From Streptomyces melanogenes (GTDB lineage: Bacteria > Actinomycetota > Actinomycetes > Streptomycetales > Streptomycetaceae): 64,000 nucleotides of DNA. The stretch lies in contig NZ_BMTS01000004.1 of NCBI RefSeq assembly GCF_014649795.1, forward strand, positions 434,001 through 498,000. Reading direction: 5' to 3'. The first letter of the stretch is position 1. Every line of letters begins with the position of its first letter. Below are positions 25,162 to 34,764 of the stretch, piece by piece. The notes under the pieces were generated by a model. That model did not search any database. It had not been told where the DNA came from and worked only from the letters and a program-made list of their open reading frames with translations. The translations under genes and the position numbers were made by a program.

Positions 25162-26000
25162 ACCCCGAGGTGGCCGTGCCGGCAGCGGCCGAGCTCGGCG
25201 AAGGACCCACCTGGGACCCGGTGGCCGGGCGGCTGATCTGGGTCGACATCCTGGCGTCGCGAATCCACACGTACGAGCCGGGCAGCGGAAGCCGTACGGT
25301 CATGGCGACCGAGCAGCACGTCGGCGCCGCGAAGCCGCGCGCGGGCGGCGGCCTCGTCGTCAACCTCCGCGACGGCGTCGGGCTCTACGGCCCCGACGGC
25401 GCCTTCTCGTGGCTGCTGCGGGACCCCGTGCCCGGGCGGCGCGGCAACGACGCGGCGGTCGCACCGGACGGCGCCCTGTGGGCGGGCACCATGCGCTACG
25501 ACGAGGCGCCGGGCGGCGGCTCCCTCACCCGGATCACGGGCGACGGCGCGACCACCGTGTTGCCCGACCCGGTGTCGGTCAGCAACGGCACCGGCTGGAG
25601 CCCGGACGGCCGCCTCATGTACTACGTCGACAGCCCGACCCGGCGCATCGACGTCTTCGACTACGACGGACAACTCGTCCACGAACGGCGGCCGTTCGCC
25701 GTCATCGACAGCGGCTCCGGCTTCCCCGACGGGCTCACCGTCGACGCCGACGGCGGCATCTGGGTGGCGTTCTGGGACGGGGCCGCGGTGCGCCGCTACC
25801 ACCCCGACGGCACACTCGACCTGGTCGTCGAGCTGCCCGTGCGCCGCCCCACCGCCTGCGCCTTCGGCGGCCCGGACCTCACCGACCTGTACATCACCAC
25901 CGCCCGGACGGGCCTGCGGCAGCCGCACCCGCTCTCCGGGTCGCTCCTGGTGCTGCCGGGCATGGGACGCGGAACGCCGGGCACCGCCTTCGCCGGATGA
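25158..26000 (+). CDS. SMP-30/gluconolactonase (sugar lactonase)
   Basis: A 280-residue cytosolic SMP-30 protein with the expected metal ligands: Glu in LGEGPTWD (near residue 16), Asn in GRRGNDAAVAPDG, Asn in VSNGTGWSPD and Asp in GFPDGLTVDADG. Such enzymes open aldonolactones to aldonic acids, for example arabinonolactone, galactonolactone or gluconolactone. It is coupled to the IclR gene by an ATGA overlap. With the dehydratase at 33319 it fits an oxidative, non-phosphorylative pathway. It converges on the epimerase gene. Confidence 0.85.
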   Translation: MNPEVAVPAAAELGEGPTWDPVAGRLIWVDILASRIHTYEPGSGSRTVMATEQHVGAAKPRAGGGLVVNLRDGVGLYGPDGAFSWLLRDPVPGRRGNDAAVAPDGALWAGTMRYDEAPGGGSLTRITGDGATTVLPDPVSVSNGTGWSPDGRLMYYVDSPTRRIDVFDYDGQLVHERRPFAVIDSGSGFPDGLTVDADGGIWVAFWDGAAVRRYHPDGTLDLVVELPVRRPTACAFGGPDLTDLYITTARTGLRQPHPLSGSLLVLPGMGRGTPGTAFAG

Positions 26001-26027
26001 GCGGAGGCGGTACCCGGCTCCCACGCC

Positions 26028-27176
26028 TCAGCGCGTCGAGAAGGCGTGCACGGTCGACGTCCGGTACGTCTCGCCCGGGCGCAGCACCGTGGACGGGAAG
26101 GCCGGGTGGTTGGGGGAGTCCGGGAAGTGCTGGGCCTCCAGGCAGAGGGCGTCGCCCTGGCGGTAGGTGCGGCCGGAGGTGCCGACCAGGGTGCCGTCCA
26201 GGAAGTTGCCGGTGTAGAACTGCATTCCAGGCTCGGTGGTGTACATCCTCATCACCCGCCCGGAGTGCGGCTCGGCGAGCGTGAGCGCGTACGCGGGGTC
26301 CGGCGTGCTCCCCTTGTCCAGGACCCAGTTGTGGTCGAACCCCTTGGCGTACACCAGTTGTCGGTGGCCCTGGCGGATGTCCCGGCCGATCGGCTTCGTA
26401 CGCCGGAAGTCGAAGGGGGTGCCGGACACCCGGGCCAGCTCGCCGGTCGGTATGAGGCCCGCGTCGACCGGGGTGTAGCGGGCGGCGGCCAGTTCGAGGG
26501 TGTGGTCGTGGACCGGGCCGCTGCCCTCGCCCGCGAGGTTGAAGTAGGTGTGGCTGGTGAGGTTGATGACCGTCGCTCGGTCCGTGGTCGCCGAGTAGTC
26601 GATGCGCCACTCGCCGCGTGCCGTGAGGGTGTAGGTGACCTGGACCTTCAACGTGCCGGGGTAGCCCATCTCGCCGTCCGGTGAGGTCCGGGAGAGCACG
26701 AGACCGCTGCCGGAGCGACGGGTGAAGGGCTCCACCCGCCACATGTGCTTGTCGAAGCCCCTGGTGCCGCCGTGCAGGCTGTTCGCGCTGTCGTTGAGCG
26801 GCAGTTGGTAGGTGTGGCCGTCGAGGGTGAACCTGCCCGCCGCGATGCGGTTGCCGTAGCGGCCGATGAGGGCGCCGAAGTACGGGGACTTGGCGACGTA
26901 GTCGGCGAGGTCGTCGAAGCCGAGCGCGATGTTGGCCCGGTGGCCGTGCCGGTCGGGCACGTCGAGGCGGTGCACGATCCCGCCGTACGAGAGCACCTCC
27001 AGCCGGATGCCGCCGTTGGCGACGGTCCACAGGTGTACGGGGGTGCCGTCGTCCAGGGCGCCGAACAGGGTCCTGGTGGGGGTGGAGCCCGACGCGGCGT
27101 GGGCGGTGCCGAGGCTGGTCGCCACCAGGCCGGTCGCCAGGCCCGCCGCCATCACCGTACGTCTGCTGGTGTTCAT
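26028..27176 (-). CDS. galM: Tat-exported aldose 1-epimerase (mutarotase)
   Basis: A 382-residue GalM-family protein with a Tat signal (TSRRTVMAAGLATG, cleavage after AHAA). GalM motifs are clear: SYGGIVHRLDVPDR, FGALIGRYGNRIA, NSLHGGTRGFDKHMW, the catalytic His in NLTSHTYFNLAGEG and the catalytic Glu in LRPGETYRTST. It speeds alpha/beta conversion of galactose, arabinose or xylose. Being exported, it would act on sugar before uptake. It is the last gene of the importer operon, 32 bases after the permease. Confidence 0.85.
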   Translation of the reverse strand: MNTSRRTVMAAGLATGLVATSLGTAHAASGSTPTRTLFGALDDGTPVHLWTVANGGIRLEVLSYGGIVHRLDVPDRHGHRANIALGFDDLADYVAKSPYFGALIGRYGNRIAAGRFTLDGHTYQLPLNDSANSLHGGTRGFDKHMWRVEPFTRRSGSGLVLSRTSPDGEMGYPGTLKVQVTYTLTARGEWRIDYSATTDRATVINLTSHTYFNLAGEGSGPVHDHTLELAAARYTPVDAGLIPTGELARVSGTPFDFRRTKPIGRDIRQGHRQLVYAKGFDHNWVLDKGSTPDPAYALTLAEPHSGRVMRMYTTEPGMQFYTGNFLDGTLVGTSGRTYRQGDALCLEAQHFPDSPNHPAFPSTVLRPGETYRTSTVHAFSTR

Positions 27177-27208
27177 GTCCCCTGCTCCTCCGGGTAGATG
27201 ATGGTGTG

Positions 27209-28444
27209 TCATGAGCCGACCTTGCGTTTGTTCCAGACGTCGAAGCCCACCGCGGCCAGCAGGACGAACCCCTTGATGACCTGCTGGTAGTCGGTGCCGA
27301 CGCCGACCAGCGACATACCGTTGTTGAGCACGCCGAGCACCAGGCCGCCGATGATCGCGCCGAGGACCGTGCCCACGCCGCCGCTCATCGAGGCGCCGCC
27401 GATGAACGCGGCCGCGATGGCCTCCAGCTCGAAGTTGACGCCCGCGTTGGGCGTGCCCGCGTTCAGGCGTGCCGCGAAGACGACGCCGGCGAGGGCGGCG
27501 AGCACCCCCATGTTCACGAAGACCAGGAAGGTGACCCGCTTGTCCTTGACGCCGGAGAGCTTCGCCGCCGCCTGGTTGCCGCCGAGCGCGTACACATGCC
27601 GTCCCACCACCGCGTTGCGCATCACGAAGCCGAGCCCGATGAGCAGGGCGGCGAGCAGGAGCAGCACCACCGGTACGCCCCGATAGCTGGCCAGGGTGAG
27701 GGTGAAGGCGAGGACGGCGGCGACCATCGCCACGCACTTGGTGAGGAACAGGCCACGGGGGAGCACATCGAGCTCGTACGCCTGCTCGCGCCGCCGGGAG
27801 CGCACCTCCTGGACCAGGACGACGGCGATCAGGCCGAGCCCCAACAGGACCGTGAGGTTGTGGTAGTTGGTGTCCGGGCCGACCTCGGGGAGGTATCCGG
27901 TGGAGATCTTCTGGAAGCCCTCGGGGAACGGGCCGAGCGAGCGGGAGCCGAGCAGGATCTGGGTGCCGCCCCGGAAGAGCAGCATCCCGGCGAGCGTGAC
28001 GATGAACGACGGGATGCCGACGTACGCGATCCAGAAGCCCTGCCAGGCGCCCGCGACCGCGCCGATGGCGAGTGCCACGGCCAGCGCGAGCACCCAGGGC
28101 ACATGGTGCTCCACCATCATCACGGCGCACGCCGCCGAGACGAAGGCCGCCAGCGAGCCGACGGACAGGTCGATGTGACCGGCGATGATGACGATCACCA
28201 TGCCGATGGCGAGGACCAGGATGTAGCTGTTCTGGAGCACCAGGTTGGTGACGTTGTTCGGCTTGAGCAGGACGCCGTCGGTCCATATCTGGAACAGCAC
28301 GACGATCAGTCCGAGCGCGACGAGCATCCCGTACTGGCGCATGTTGCGGCGGGCCGCGTCCAGGAGCAGCGCCCCGGTCGGGGAGCGCGGTGGCTCGGGA
28401 GTCCTCGGGGTGCTCGGTGCGGCGTCGGTGGTGACCGGACCCAT
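27209..28444 (-). CDS. mmsB: Multiple-sugar ABC transporter permease (MmsB/GguB type)
   Basis: A 411-residue membrane protein of about ten segments, with the permease signature VIIAGHIDLSVGSLAAFVSA and the C-terminal AAAFIGGASMSGGVGTVLGA. This is the XylH/MmsB type, with a long cytosolic loop (about residues 205-235). It forms the channel for the ABC importer with the ATPase and binding protein encoded upstream. The ATG at 28444 lies eight bases after GAGG; the ATPase stop is five bases upstream, so they are coupled. Confidence 0.9.
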   Translation of the reverse strand: MGPVTTDAAPSTPRTPEPPRSPTGALLLDAARRNMRQYGMLVALGLIVVLFQIWTDGVLLKPNNVTNLVLQNSYILVLAIGMVIVIIAGHIDLSVGSLAAFVSAACAVMMVEHHVPWVLALAVALAIGAVAGAWQGFWIAYVGIPSFIVTLAGMLLFRGGTQILLGSRSLGPFPEGFQKISTGYLPEVGPDTNYHNLTVLLGLGLIAVVLVQEVRSRRREQAYELDVLPRGLFLTKCVAMVAAVLAFTLTLASYRGVPVVLLLLAALLIGLGFVMRNAVVGRHVYALGGNQAAAKLSGVKDKRVTFLVFVNMGVLAALAGVVFAARLNAGTPNAGVNFELEAIAAAFIGGASMSGGVGTVLGAIIGGLVLGVLNNGMSLVGVGTDYQQVIKGFVLLAAVGFDVWNKRKVGS

Positions 28445-28449
28445 AGCGG

Positions 28450-30021
28450 CTACCTCTTGTTCGTGGTCATGTCGTGCGTGGTCATGAGGCGCATCAGGAC
28501 TTCCTGGGTCGCGTCCGCCCGGGCGGTCTCGCCGGTGAGGCGACCGGCCGCCATGGTGTAGACGCGGTCGCACATGCCGAGGAGTTCGGGCAGTTCGGAG
28601 GAGATGAAGACGACGGCCTTGCCCTGGGCGGCGAGCCGGTCGATGACGGTGTAGATCTCGTACTTGGCGCCCACGTCGATGCCGCGCGTGGGCTCGTCGA
28701 GGATCAGCACATCGGGACCCGCGAAGATCCACTTGCTGAGGACGACCTTCTGCTGGTTGCCGCCGGAGAGCCGTCCTACCTGCTCGAAGACGGTCGGCGC
28801 CTTGATGCCCATGGAGGTGCGGTAGGACTCGGCGACGCGGCGCTCCTCGTGCTCGTCGACGATGCCGCGCCGGGACACCTTGCCCAGGGCGCCCAGGGTG
28901 ATGTTGCGGCTGATGGTGTCGATGAGGTTGAGGCCGTAGTGCTTGCGGTCCTCGGTGACGTACGCGATGCCGTGGCCCACCGCCTCGGGGACCGTCCTCG
29001 TACGGATTTGGTGGCCGTCCTTCCACACCGTGCCGCTGATGCCCCGGCCGTAGGAGCGGCCGAAGACGCTCATGGCCAGCTCGGTGCGGCCCGCTCCCAT
29101 CAGCCCGGCGACGCCCACGATCTCGCCGCGTCTGACGTGCAGGGTGACGTCGTCGACGACCTTGCGCTGCTGGTCGATGGGGTGGTGCACGGTCCAGTCG
29201 CGCACCTCCAGGGCGGGGTGGGCGCCCGGATCTCCCGCGTAGGGGGTGCGTTCGGGGAAGCGGTGGTCGAGGTCGCGGCCGACCATGGACCGGATGATGC
29301 GCTCCTCGGTGGTGTCCGGGGCCTTCACGTCCAGGGTCTCGATGGTCCTGCCGTCCCGCAGGACGGTGACCGAGTCGGCGACCGCCGCGATCTCGTTGAG
29401 CTTGTGCGAGATGATGATCGAGGCGATGCCCTGGGCCTTGAGCTCCAGGATGAGGCCGAGGAGATGGGCGCTGTCCTCGTCGTTGAGCGCGGCGGTCGGC
29501 TCGTCCAGGATGAGCAGCCGTACCTCCTTGGAGAGGGCCTTGGCGATTTCCACGAGCTGTTGTTTGCCGACTCCGATGTCCGCGACCCTGGTCTGCGGAT
29601 GCTCGCGCAGGCCCACCCGCTTCATCAGCCGCGCCGCGTGTTGGAGCGTCGCGCCCCAGCTCACGATCCCGCGCCTGGCGTGCTCGTTGCCGAGGAAGAT
29701 GTTCTCGGCGATCGACAGATAGGGGACGAGCGCCAGCTCCTGGTGGATGATGACGATGCCGCGCGCCTCGCTGGCCCGCATGTCCTTGAACGCGCAGGGC
29801 TCGCCCTGGAAGAGGATGTCGCCCTGGTAGCTTCCGTGCGGGTGGACGCCGCTGAGGACCTTCATCAGGGTGGACTTGCCCGCGCCGTTCTCGCCGCAGA
29901 CGGCGTGCACCTCGCCGGGGGCGACGGTGAGGGTGACGTCGGAGAGCGCCCGGACGCCGGGGAACGTCTTGACGATGGAGCGCATCTCAAGAAGGGGCGC
30001 CCCCATGTCCGGGGTGTTCAC
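28450..30021 (-). CDS. mmsA: Multiple-sugar ABC transporter ATP-binding protein (MmsA/GguA type)
   Basis: A 523-residue double ATPase. The first half has Walker [10 protein letters not shown], a Q-loop ([10 protein letters not shown]), the signature-like region [13 protein letters not shown] and Walker [12 protein letters not shown]. The second has a degenerate Walker A (GLMGAGRTE), signature LSGGNQQKV and Walker [12 protein letters not shown]. Such asymmetry is normal in this family. The start is a GTG that overlaps the binding-protein stop (GTGA). It powers uptake of monosaccharides with the neighbouring permease. Confidence 0.9.
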   Translation of the reverse strand: MNTPDMGAPLLEMRSIVKTFPGVRALSDVTLTVAPGEVHAVCGENGAGKSTLMKVLSGVHPHGSYQGDILFQGEPCAFKDMRASEARGIVIIHQELALVPYLSIAENIFLGNEHARRGIVSWGATLQHAARLMKRVGLREHPQTRVADIGVGKQQLVEIAKALSKEVRLLILDEPTAALNDEDSAHLLGLILELKAQGIASIIISHKLNEIAAVADSVTVLRDGRTIETLDVKAPDTTEERIIRSMVGRDLDHRFPERTPYAGDPGAHPALEVRDWTVHHPIDQQRKVVDDVTLHVRRGEIVGVAGLMGAGRTELAMSVFGRSYGRGISGTVWKDGHQIRTRTVPEAVGHGIAYVTEDRKHYGLNLIDTISRNITLGALGKVSRRGIVDEHEERRVAESYRTSMGIKAPTVFEQVGRLSGGNQQKVVLSKWIFAGPDVLILDEPTRGIDVGAKYEIYTVIDRLAAQGKAVVFISSELPELLGMCDRVYTMAAGRLTGETARADATQEVLMRLMTTHDMTTNKR

Positions 30022-31121
30022 TTCAGGTCACTCGCCTTGATGTAGCCCGAATCGACCAGCGTGGCCTGGTAGTTGGACTTGTCGACGCTGACCGGGTCGA
30101 GGAGGAAGGCGGGCACGACCTTCTTCTCGTTGTCGTACGTCTTGGTGTCGTTGACCTGGGGCGTCTTCCCGGTGAGCACCGCGTCGGCCATCTGCACGGC
30201 CTGCTTGGCCAGGGCGCGGGTGTCCTTGTAGACGGTCTGGGACTGGTCGCCCGCGATGATCGACTTCACGGACGCCACCTCGGCGTCCTGCCCGGTGACG
30301 ACCGGATACGGCTTGGCGCTCGTTCCGTAGCCGCCGGAGCGCAGGGCGGACAGGATGCCGATCGAGATCCCGTCGTACGGCGAGAGGACGGCGTCGACGT
30401 GCTCGGTGGAGTACGCCTTCGTCAGCAGGTCGTCCATGCGCTTCTGCGCGGTGGCGCCGTCCCAGCGCAGCGTGGTCACCTGGTTGAGGCGGGTCTGGCC
30501 GCTGCGCACCACGAGCTGCTTCTTGTCGATGTAGGGCTGGAGCGTCTTGAGGGCGCCCTGGAAGAAGTAGCGGGTGTTGTTGTCGTCGGGCGACCCGGCG
30601 AACAGCTCGATGTTGAAGGGGCCCTGCTTGCCGTTCTTGAGGCCGAGCTTGTCGACGATGTACGTGGCCTGGAGCACTCCGACCTTCTCGTTGTCGAACG
30701 ATGCGTAGTAGTCGACGTTCGGCGAGCCGAGGATGAGGCGGTCGTAGGAGATCACCTTGATGTGCTGGTCGGCGGCCTGCTTGAGGACGTCGCCGAGCGC
30801 CCGCCCGTCGATCGCCGCGATCACCAGGGCGTCCACGCCCTTGGTGATCATGTTCTCGACCTGGGCGACCTGCTGGTCGACGCTGTCCTCGCCGTACTGG
30901 AGGTCGGTCTTGTAGCCGAGCGCCCGGAACTGCTGGGCCATGTTGTTCCCGTCGGCGATCCAGCGCTCGGACGACTTGGTCGGCATCGCTATGCCGATCG
31001 TGGATCCCTTGCCGCCCTTGGGCGTCGCCTTGCCGCCGCCCTCGCTGTCCTGCCCGCAGGCGGTCAGGGCGAGGGTCGCGGCGAGGGCGAGCACGAGTGC
31101 GGCTGGTCGGGTGCGGCGCAT
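30018..31121 (-). CDS. chvE: Sugar-binding lipoprotein of the ABC importer (ChvE type)
   Basis: A 367-residue lipoprotein ([14 protein letters not shown], lipobox Cys near residue 22) with a periplasmic-binding type 1 fold: [61 protein letters not shown] and [15 protein letters not shown]. These match ChvE/MmsE-type proteins that bind arabinose, galactose, fucose or xylose. The ATG at 31121 has AAGGA nine bases upstream; an ATG at 31127 overlaps the previous stop as TGATG and is too near it. It delivers sugar to the permease-ATPase pair. Confidence 0.88.
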   Translation of the reverse strand: MRRTRPAALVLALAATLALTACGQDSEGGGKATPKGGKGSTIGIAMPTKSSERWIADGNNMAQQFRALGYKTDLQYGEDSVDQQVAQVENMITKGVDALVIAAIDGRALGDVLKQAADQHIKVISYDRLILGSPNVDYYASFDNEKVGVLQATYIVDKLGLKNGKQGPFNIELFAGSPDDNNTRYFFQGALKTLQPYIDKKQLVVRSGQTRLNQVTTLRWDGATAQKRMDDLLTKAYSTEHVDAVLSPYDGISIGILSALRSGGYGTSAKPYPVVTGQDAEVASVKSIIAGDQSQTVYKDTRALAKQAVQMADAVLTGKTPQVNDTKTYDNEKKVVPAFLLDPVSVDKSNYQATLVDSGYIKASDLK

Positions 31122-31126
31122 GGTCA

Positions 31127-32122
31127 TCAGTCCTTCGGGTTCACGGCGAAGCGGTGCAGGGGGCCGGGGAGGCGGGAGCCGAGCGGGGACATACCGCCGC
31201 CGGCGCCGAGGCGGTCGAGCAGATCGAGGACGAGCCGGCCCCGGCGCACCCGCTCGCGGGCGGTGTCCAGGGCGGTGTCGCGCAGATGGGCGCCGTAGGG
31301 GTAGATGCCGGGCGCCCGGGAGAGGCCGAACTTGAGGTAGAGCGGGGCGGCGCGGCGGATCAGCTCGGGCGCCTCGTACATCCGCACATAGCCGCCGAGG
31401 TCGTCGGGCGCCTCGATGTAGAGGTCGAGCGGGACCCCCGACACCCGGCGGACCTCGGTGAAGTGCGCGGGCGTCAGATCGGAGGGCACGTTGACGGAGT
31501 CGGCGCCCAACTGCTCGTACACCGCCACCGAGGCCGGGTTGACCGGGCCGATCAGCGCGGAGACCTTGAGGGTGGTGTCGGCGGGCAGCAGACCCCGCTC
31601 GCGCATCCGGTGCAGGCTCCACAGCACGCCCTCGTCCGCCACGAGCAGACAGCGCACCCCCAACTCGGCGGCCCGCAGGGCGTCTTCGACGCATCCGGCG
31701 AGCGCGTCGTGGCCACGGGCGCGCAGTCCCGCGCCGCCCGAGTCGCTGCGCGCGGAGGCCCCGGTGTCCCAGGTGCCGCGCGGCCCGGTGAACAGGCAGA
31801 GCTCGATGTCGCGTTCGGCGCACCCCTCTACCATCTCGGTGATCTCGGCGTCGGAGAGCATCCACACCCCGCTGCCCTGGCTGATGCGGTGGACGGGCAC
31901 GTCGAGGCGGGACGACTCCTTCAGTACGACGGAGAGCGCCTCCGGACCCTCGACGGAGGGGATCTCGGTGCGCCAGGTGCCTCCGTCGGGGAACGCGTGC
32001 GGGGAGGAGTCGGCGGGGTTGTCGTGTGGGGCGGCCAGGCCGAGTGTCGCGAGGGCCGGTTCGCCGGGGCGGCGGGGGCCCGCGGGGCCCGGGACGGGGG
32101 CGGTGTCCGGTACGTCGGTCAC
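31127..32122 (-). CDS. TIM-barrel protein, U32-peptidase-like, role unknown
   Basis: A 331-residue protein that starts the importer operon. The sequence has alternating strand-helix blocks ([76 protein letters not shown]), the pattern of a TIM barrel, most like the U32 peptidase superfamily. The U32 peptidase signature with its Cys was not found. In this place an aldolase- or isomerase-like role in sugar breakdown is possible. A GTG start is used with AAGGA eight bases upstream; the shared palindrome lies 40 bases before it. Confidence 0.6.
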   Translation of the reverse strand: MTDVPDTAPVPGPAGPRRPGEPALATLGLAAPHDNPADSSPHAFPDGGTWRTEIPSVEGPEALSVVLKESSRLDVPVHRISQGSGVWMLSDAEITEMVEGCAERDIELCLFTGPRGTWDTGASARSDSGGAGLRARGHDALAGCVEDALRAAELGVRCLLVADEGVLWSLHRMRERGLLPADTTLKVSALIGPVNPASVAVYEQLGADSVNVPSDLTPAHFTEVRRVSGVPLDLYIEAPDDLGGYVRMYEAPELIRRAAPLYLKFGLSRAPGIYPYGAHLRDTALDTARERVRRGRLVLDLLDRLGAGGGMSPLGSRLPGPLHRFAVNPKD

Positions 32123-32161
32123 AGGCGGATTCCTTGTGCGAGAGAGTTCAGATACGGGGGT

Positions 32162-32177
32162 GTTCGATATGTCGAAC
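32162..32177. promoter_or_regulatory. Palindrome GTTCGA-TATG-TCGAAC before the importer operon
   Basis: The arms are perfect and the site lies 40 bases before the first gene of the importer operon, with a further GTTCGGC half-like copy next to it. It matches sites at 34517, 34536 and 34723. The IclR protein encoded at 24391 is the likely binder; this is inferred. Confidence 0.65.
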
Positions 32178-32230
32178 GAGGTTCGGCTTGTTGGGTGTGC
32201 GGACGTACGGCTGCGGGCGGCGACGAGACG

Positions 32231-33283
32231 TCAGGGGCGCAGCAGCACCTTTCCGGTCTTCGGGTCACCGCCTCCGACGAGCGCGAGGGCGTCGGCGTAC
32301 CGCTCCAGCGGGAACTCGTTCGTGATCAGTGACGCCGGGTCGATGAGGCCCGAGCCGTAGGCCCGTACGGCGAACGACCAGGCGGCGGACGGGGCGCCGA
32401 AGACGCTCCGCACGGTGAGCTGGCTCACCGAGAGGTGCACCGGGTCGATGCCCACCGCGCCGCGCGCGAACATCCCGGTGAGGACGACCCGGCCCCCGCG
32501 CCGGGCGAGCAGACAGGCGTCGGCGGCGGTGGTACGGGCCCCGGCCGTCTCCACGACGAGGTCGTAGCGGCCGTGCACCTTGGGGGAGTGGGCGGGCGCC
32601 CGGGCCTCGGTCGCGCCCATACGGCAGGCCAGCTCGGCCCGTCCGCGCCGGGGGTCGATGACGGCCAGCTCGCCGGGGGAGGAGGCGGCCAGGAACTGGA
32701 CCGCGAGCAGCCCGAGCGTTCCCGCGCCGACCACCGCGACCCGCTCGCCCGGCTCCGGCGCCGCTGCCCGTACGGCGGCGGCCACCACAGCGGCGGGCTC
32801 CAGCAGCGCCGCGCCGCGCAGGTCCGCGTCGTCCGGCAGTGGGTGCAGCAGCCGGGCGGGCACCACCAGGTGGTCGGCGAAGGCGCCGGGATGGGTGAAG
32901 CCGGTCTCCGCGTACGCGGCGGAGCACAGGGAGGTGTCCCCGGCCCGGCACCGCTCGCAGGTCCCGCAGGAGCGGAACCCCTCGGCGACCGTCTTGCGCC
33001 CCACCAGCGCGGGATCGACCCCGGGCCCGACCGCCACGACGGTTCCGGACCACTCGTGGCCGGGGGTGAGGGGATAGCGCACATAGCCGGGGGCGCGGTG
33101 GCCGTCGTACACCTCGCGGTCGCTCAGGCAGATCCCGGCGGCGGTGACCTCGACGAGCACTTCGCCGGGGCCGGGCTGCGGGAGCGGCCGGGTGACCAGG
33201 TGGTGGGTGCCGGGCGCGTCGACGACGATCGCCCGGCTGGTAGCCGGGGTGTCGTGGGGATCCTCTGGGGGGCCGCCGCTCAT
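32231..33283 (-). CDS. Zinc-binding alcohol/sugar dehydrogenase
   Basis: A 350-residue medium-chain dehydrogenase: catalytic zinc site (GICLSDREVYDGH and GHEWSGTVVAVG), structural zinc site with four Cys (SCGTCERCRAGDTSLC), and a Rossmann motif (VAVVGAGTLGLLAVQFLA). It oxidises or reduces a polyol or sugar acid with NAD(P). In the first catalytic motif the usual Cys-Gly-Ser/Thr-Asp is CLSD. The ATG at 33283 has GAGGG seven bases upstream; an ATG at 33322 would overlap the dehydratase stop (ATGA) and is a real alternative. It follows the dehydratase in one operon. Confidence 0.8.
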   Translation of the reverse strand: MSGGPPEDPHDTPATSRAIVVDAPGTHHLVTRPLPQPGPGEVLVEVTAAGICLSDREVYDGHRAPGYVRYPLTPGHEWSGTVVAVGPGVDPALVGRKTVAEGFRSCGTCERCRAGDTSLCSAAYAETGFTHPGAFADHLVVPARLLHPLPDDADLRGAALLEPAAVVAAAVRAAAPEPGERVAVVGAGTLGLLAVQFLAASSPGELAVIDPRRGRAELACRMGATEARAPAHSPKVHGRYDLVVETAGARTTAADACLLARRGGRVVLTGMFARGAVGIDPVHLSVSQLTVRSVFGAPSAAWSFAVRAYGSGLIDPASLITNEFPLERYADALALVGGGDPKTGKVLLRP

Positions 33284-33318
33284 CGGGTCGCCCTCGAAGT
33301 CCCCGCTCCCACCCCCGC

Positions 33319-34485
33319 TCATCCCGCCGCCCCCGAGGCCTTCGGAGCGCGCTTCTCCCAGCCCTCCGCCCACAGGTCGAACCGGGCCCGCTGCTGGGGG
33401 AACTCGGCGGCCGCGTCCACGTCGAGCTCGACGCCGAGGCCGGGAGCCTGCGGCAGTTCGAAGTAGCCGTCGACCACCTGGGGGGCGCCCTTGACGACGT
33501 TCTTGATCTCCGCGTCCGCGAAGTCGTTGAAGTGCTCCAGGATCTTGAAGTTCGGGGTGCAGCCCGCCACTTGGAGGCTGGCCGCGGTGAGCACCGGGCC
33601 GCCCACGTTGTGCGGAGCGACGAGCATGTAGTGCGTCTCGGCGGTCGCGGCGAGCTTGCGGGTCTCCAGGATGCCGCCGATGTGGCCCACGTCGGGCTGG
33701 ATGACGTCGGCGGCCTGCGACTCGAAGAGCTCCCTGAACTCGATGCGGTCGTGGATGCGTTCGCCGGTCGCGATCGGGACGTCCACCTTGGCGGCGACCT
33801 TCTCCAGGGCCTTGAGGTTCTCCGGCGGCACCGGCTCCTCCAGCCAGGCGGGCTCGAAGGGGGCGAGGTCGCGGGCCAGGCGTACCGCCGTGGACGGCGA
33901 GAACCGCCCATGCATCTCCAGCATCAGCTCCGCGTCGGGGCCGATCGCGTCCCGTACCGCCTCGATCAGCGACACGGCGTACCGGGTCTGCTGGTGGTCG
34001 AGCTCGAAGTGGCCGGTGCCGAACGGGTCGATCTTCAGCGCCCGGTAGCCGCGCTCGACGACCGCCCGGGCCGCCTTGTGGTACGCCTCGGGGGTGCGCT
34101 CGGTGGTGTACCAGCCGTTGGCGTACGCCTTGACCCGGTCCGTGACCTTCCCGCCGAGCAGCTGCCAGACCGGGACGCCGAGCGCCTTGCCCTTGATGTC
34201 CCAGCACGCCATCTCGACGACCGCGATGCCGGACATCACGATCTCACCGGCCCGCCCGTAGTCGCCGTACTTCATCCGGCGCACCAGGTCCTCGATCGCG
34301 AACGGGTCGGAACCGGCGATGTGGTTGGCCTCGGCCTCGCGCAGATAGCCGAGGAGCGCGTCGGTGCGGCCGAGCATCCGGGTCTCGCCGACTCCGGTGA
34401 GGCCCTCGTCGGTGTGGACCTGGACGTAGGTGAGGTTGCGCCAGGGAGTCCCGACGACGTGAGTGCTGATTCCCGTGATTCGCAA
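33319..34485 (-). CDS. Galactonate dehydratase-like enolase-superfamily enzyme
   Basis: A 388-residue mandelate racemase/galactonate dehydratase-type enzyme. By comparison with E. coli DgoD, metal ligands map to Glu190, Glu216 and Glu242; the general acid is His192 (EMHGRF) and the His-Asp dyad is His292 (VAPHN) with Asp265 (IQPDVGH). The first ligand is Glu where DgoD has Asp. It should remove water from an aldonic acid such as galactonate or arabinonate to give a 2-keto-3-deoxy acid. The TTG start at 34485 has GGGAG eight bases upstream. Confidence 0.85.
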   Translation of the reverse strand: MRITGISTHVVGTPWRNLTYVQVHTDEGLTGVGETRMLGRTDALLGYLREAEANHIAGSDPFAIEDLVRRMKYGDYGRAGEIVMSGIAVVEMACWDIKGKALGVPVWQLLGGKVTDRVKAYANGWYTTERTPEAYHKAARAVVERGYRALKIDPFGTGHFELDHQQTRYAVSLIEAVRDAIGPDAELMLEMHGRFSPSTAVRLARDLAPFEPAWLEEPVPPENLKALEKVAAKVDVPIATGERIHDRIEFRELFESQAADVIQPDVGHIGGILETRKLAATAETHYMLVAPHNVGGPVLTAASLQVAGCTPNFKILEHFNDFADAEIKNVVKGAPQVVDGYFELPQAPGLGVELDVDAAAEFPQQRARFDLWAEGWEKRAPKASGAAG

Positions 34486-34516
34486 GGCAGTTGCTCCCGA
34501 GGCTGCGGCCCATGCC

Positions 34517-34532
34517 GTTCGATATTTCGTCA
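34517..34532. promoter_or_regulatory. IclR-type site 1 before the dehydratase gene
   Basis: GTTCGATATTTCGTCA matches the palindrome at 32162 at 12 of 16 positions, with the left arm intact. It is 32 bases before the TTG start of the dehydratase. It forms a tandem pair with the site at 34536. Confidence 0.5.
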
Positions 34533-34535
34533 CAC

Positions 34536-34551
34536 GTTCGAAATGTTGGCG
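34536..34551. promoter_or_regulatory. IclR-type site 2 before the dehydratase gene
   Basis: GTTCGAAATGTTGGCG matches the palindrome at 32162 at 11 of 16 positions, again with the left arm intact. It starts 19 bases from the start of the first copy, about two helical turns, so the two proteins could bind side by side. Confidence 0.45.
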
Positions 34552-34722
34552 TGACGGTAATGACGTGCGGCCGCAGGTGTCAATGGGTGGCGCGGGAACC
34601 GTTCCGGAGTCGGCGGCGGCCAGGGCGATCCACAACCGCCTCGCACCGCCTCGGGTGTTGACGTCGGGGCCGGGGAGGCGGAATGCTCCCGGCGGCGCAG
34701 TAGCGTCGAAATGCAGAACGCT

Positions 34723-34738
34723 GTCCGAAATCTCGAAC
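34723..34738. promoter_or_regulatory. IclR-type site before the arabinofuranosidase gene
   Basis: GTCCGAAATCTCGAAC matches the palindrome at 32162 at 13 of 16 positions. It lies 26 bases before the ATG of the GH51 gene, so the secreted enzyme seems to share control with the uptake genes. Confidence 0.6.
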
Positions 34739-34764
34739 TCGCACCGAGAGTTGAGGAGTTCAGC

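Noticed and set aside
26028..28286. A 752-residue minus-strand frame joining the epimerase and permease region
   Set aside because: The epimerase has its own Tat signal, ATG and ribosome site at 27176, and the permease occupies a different frame with a full set of membrane helices.
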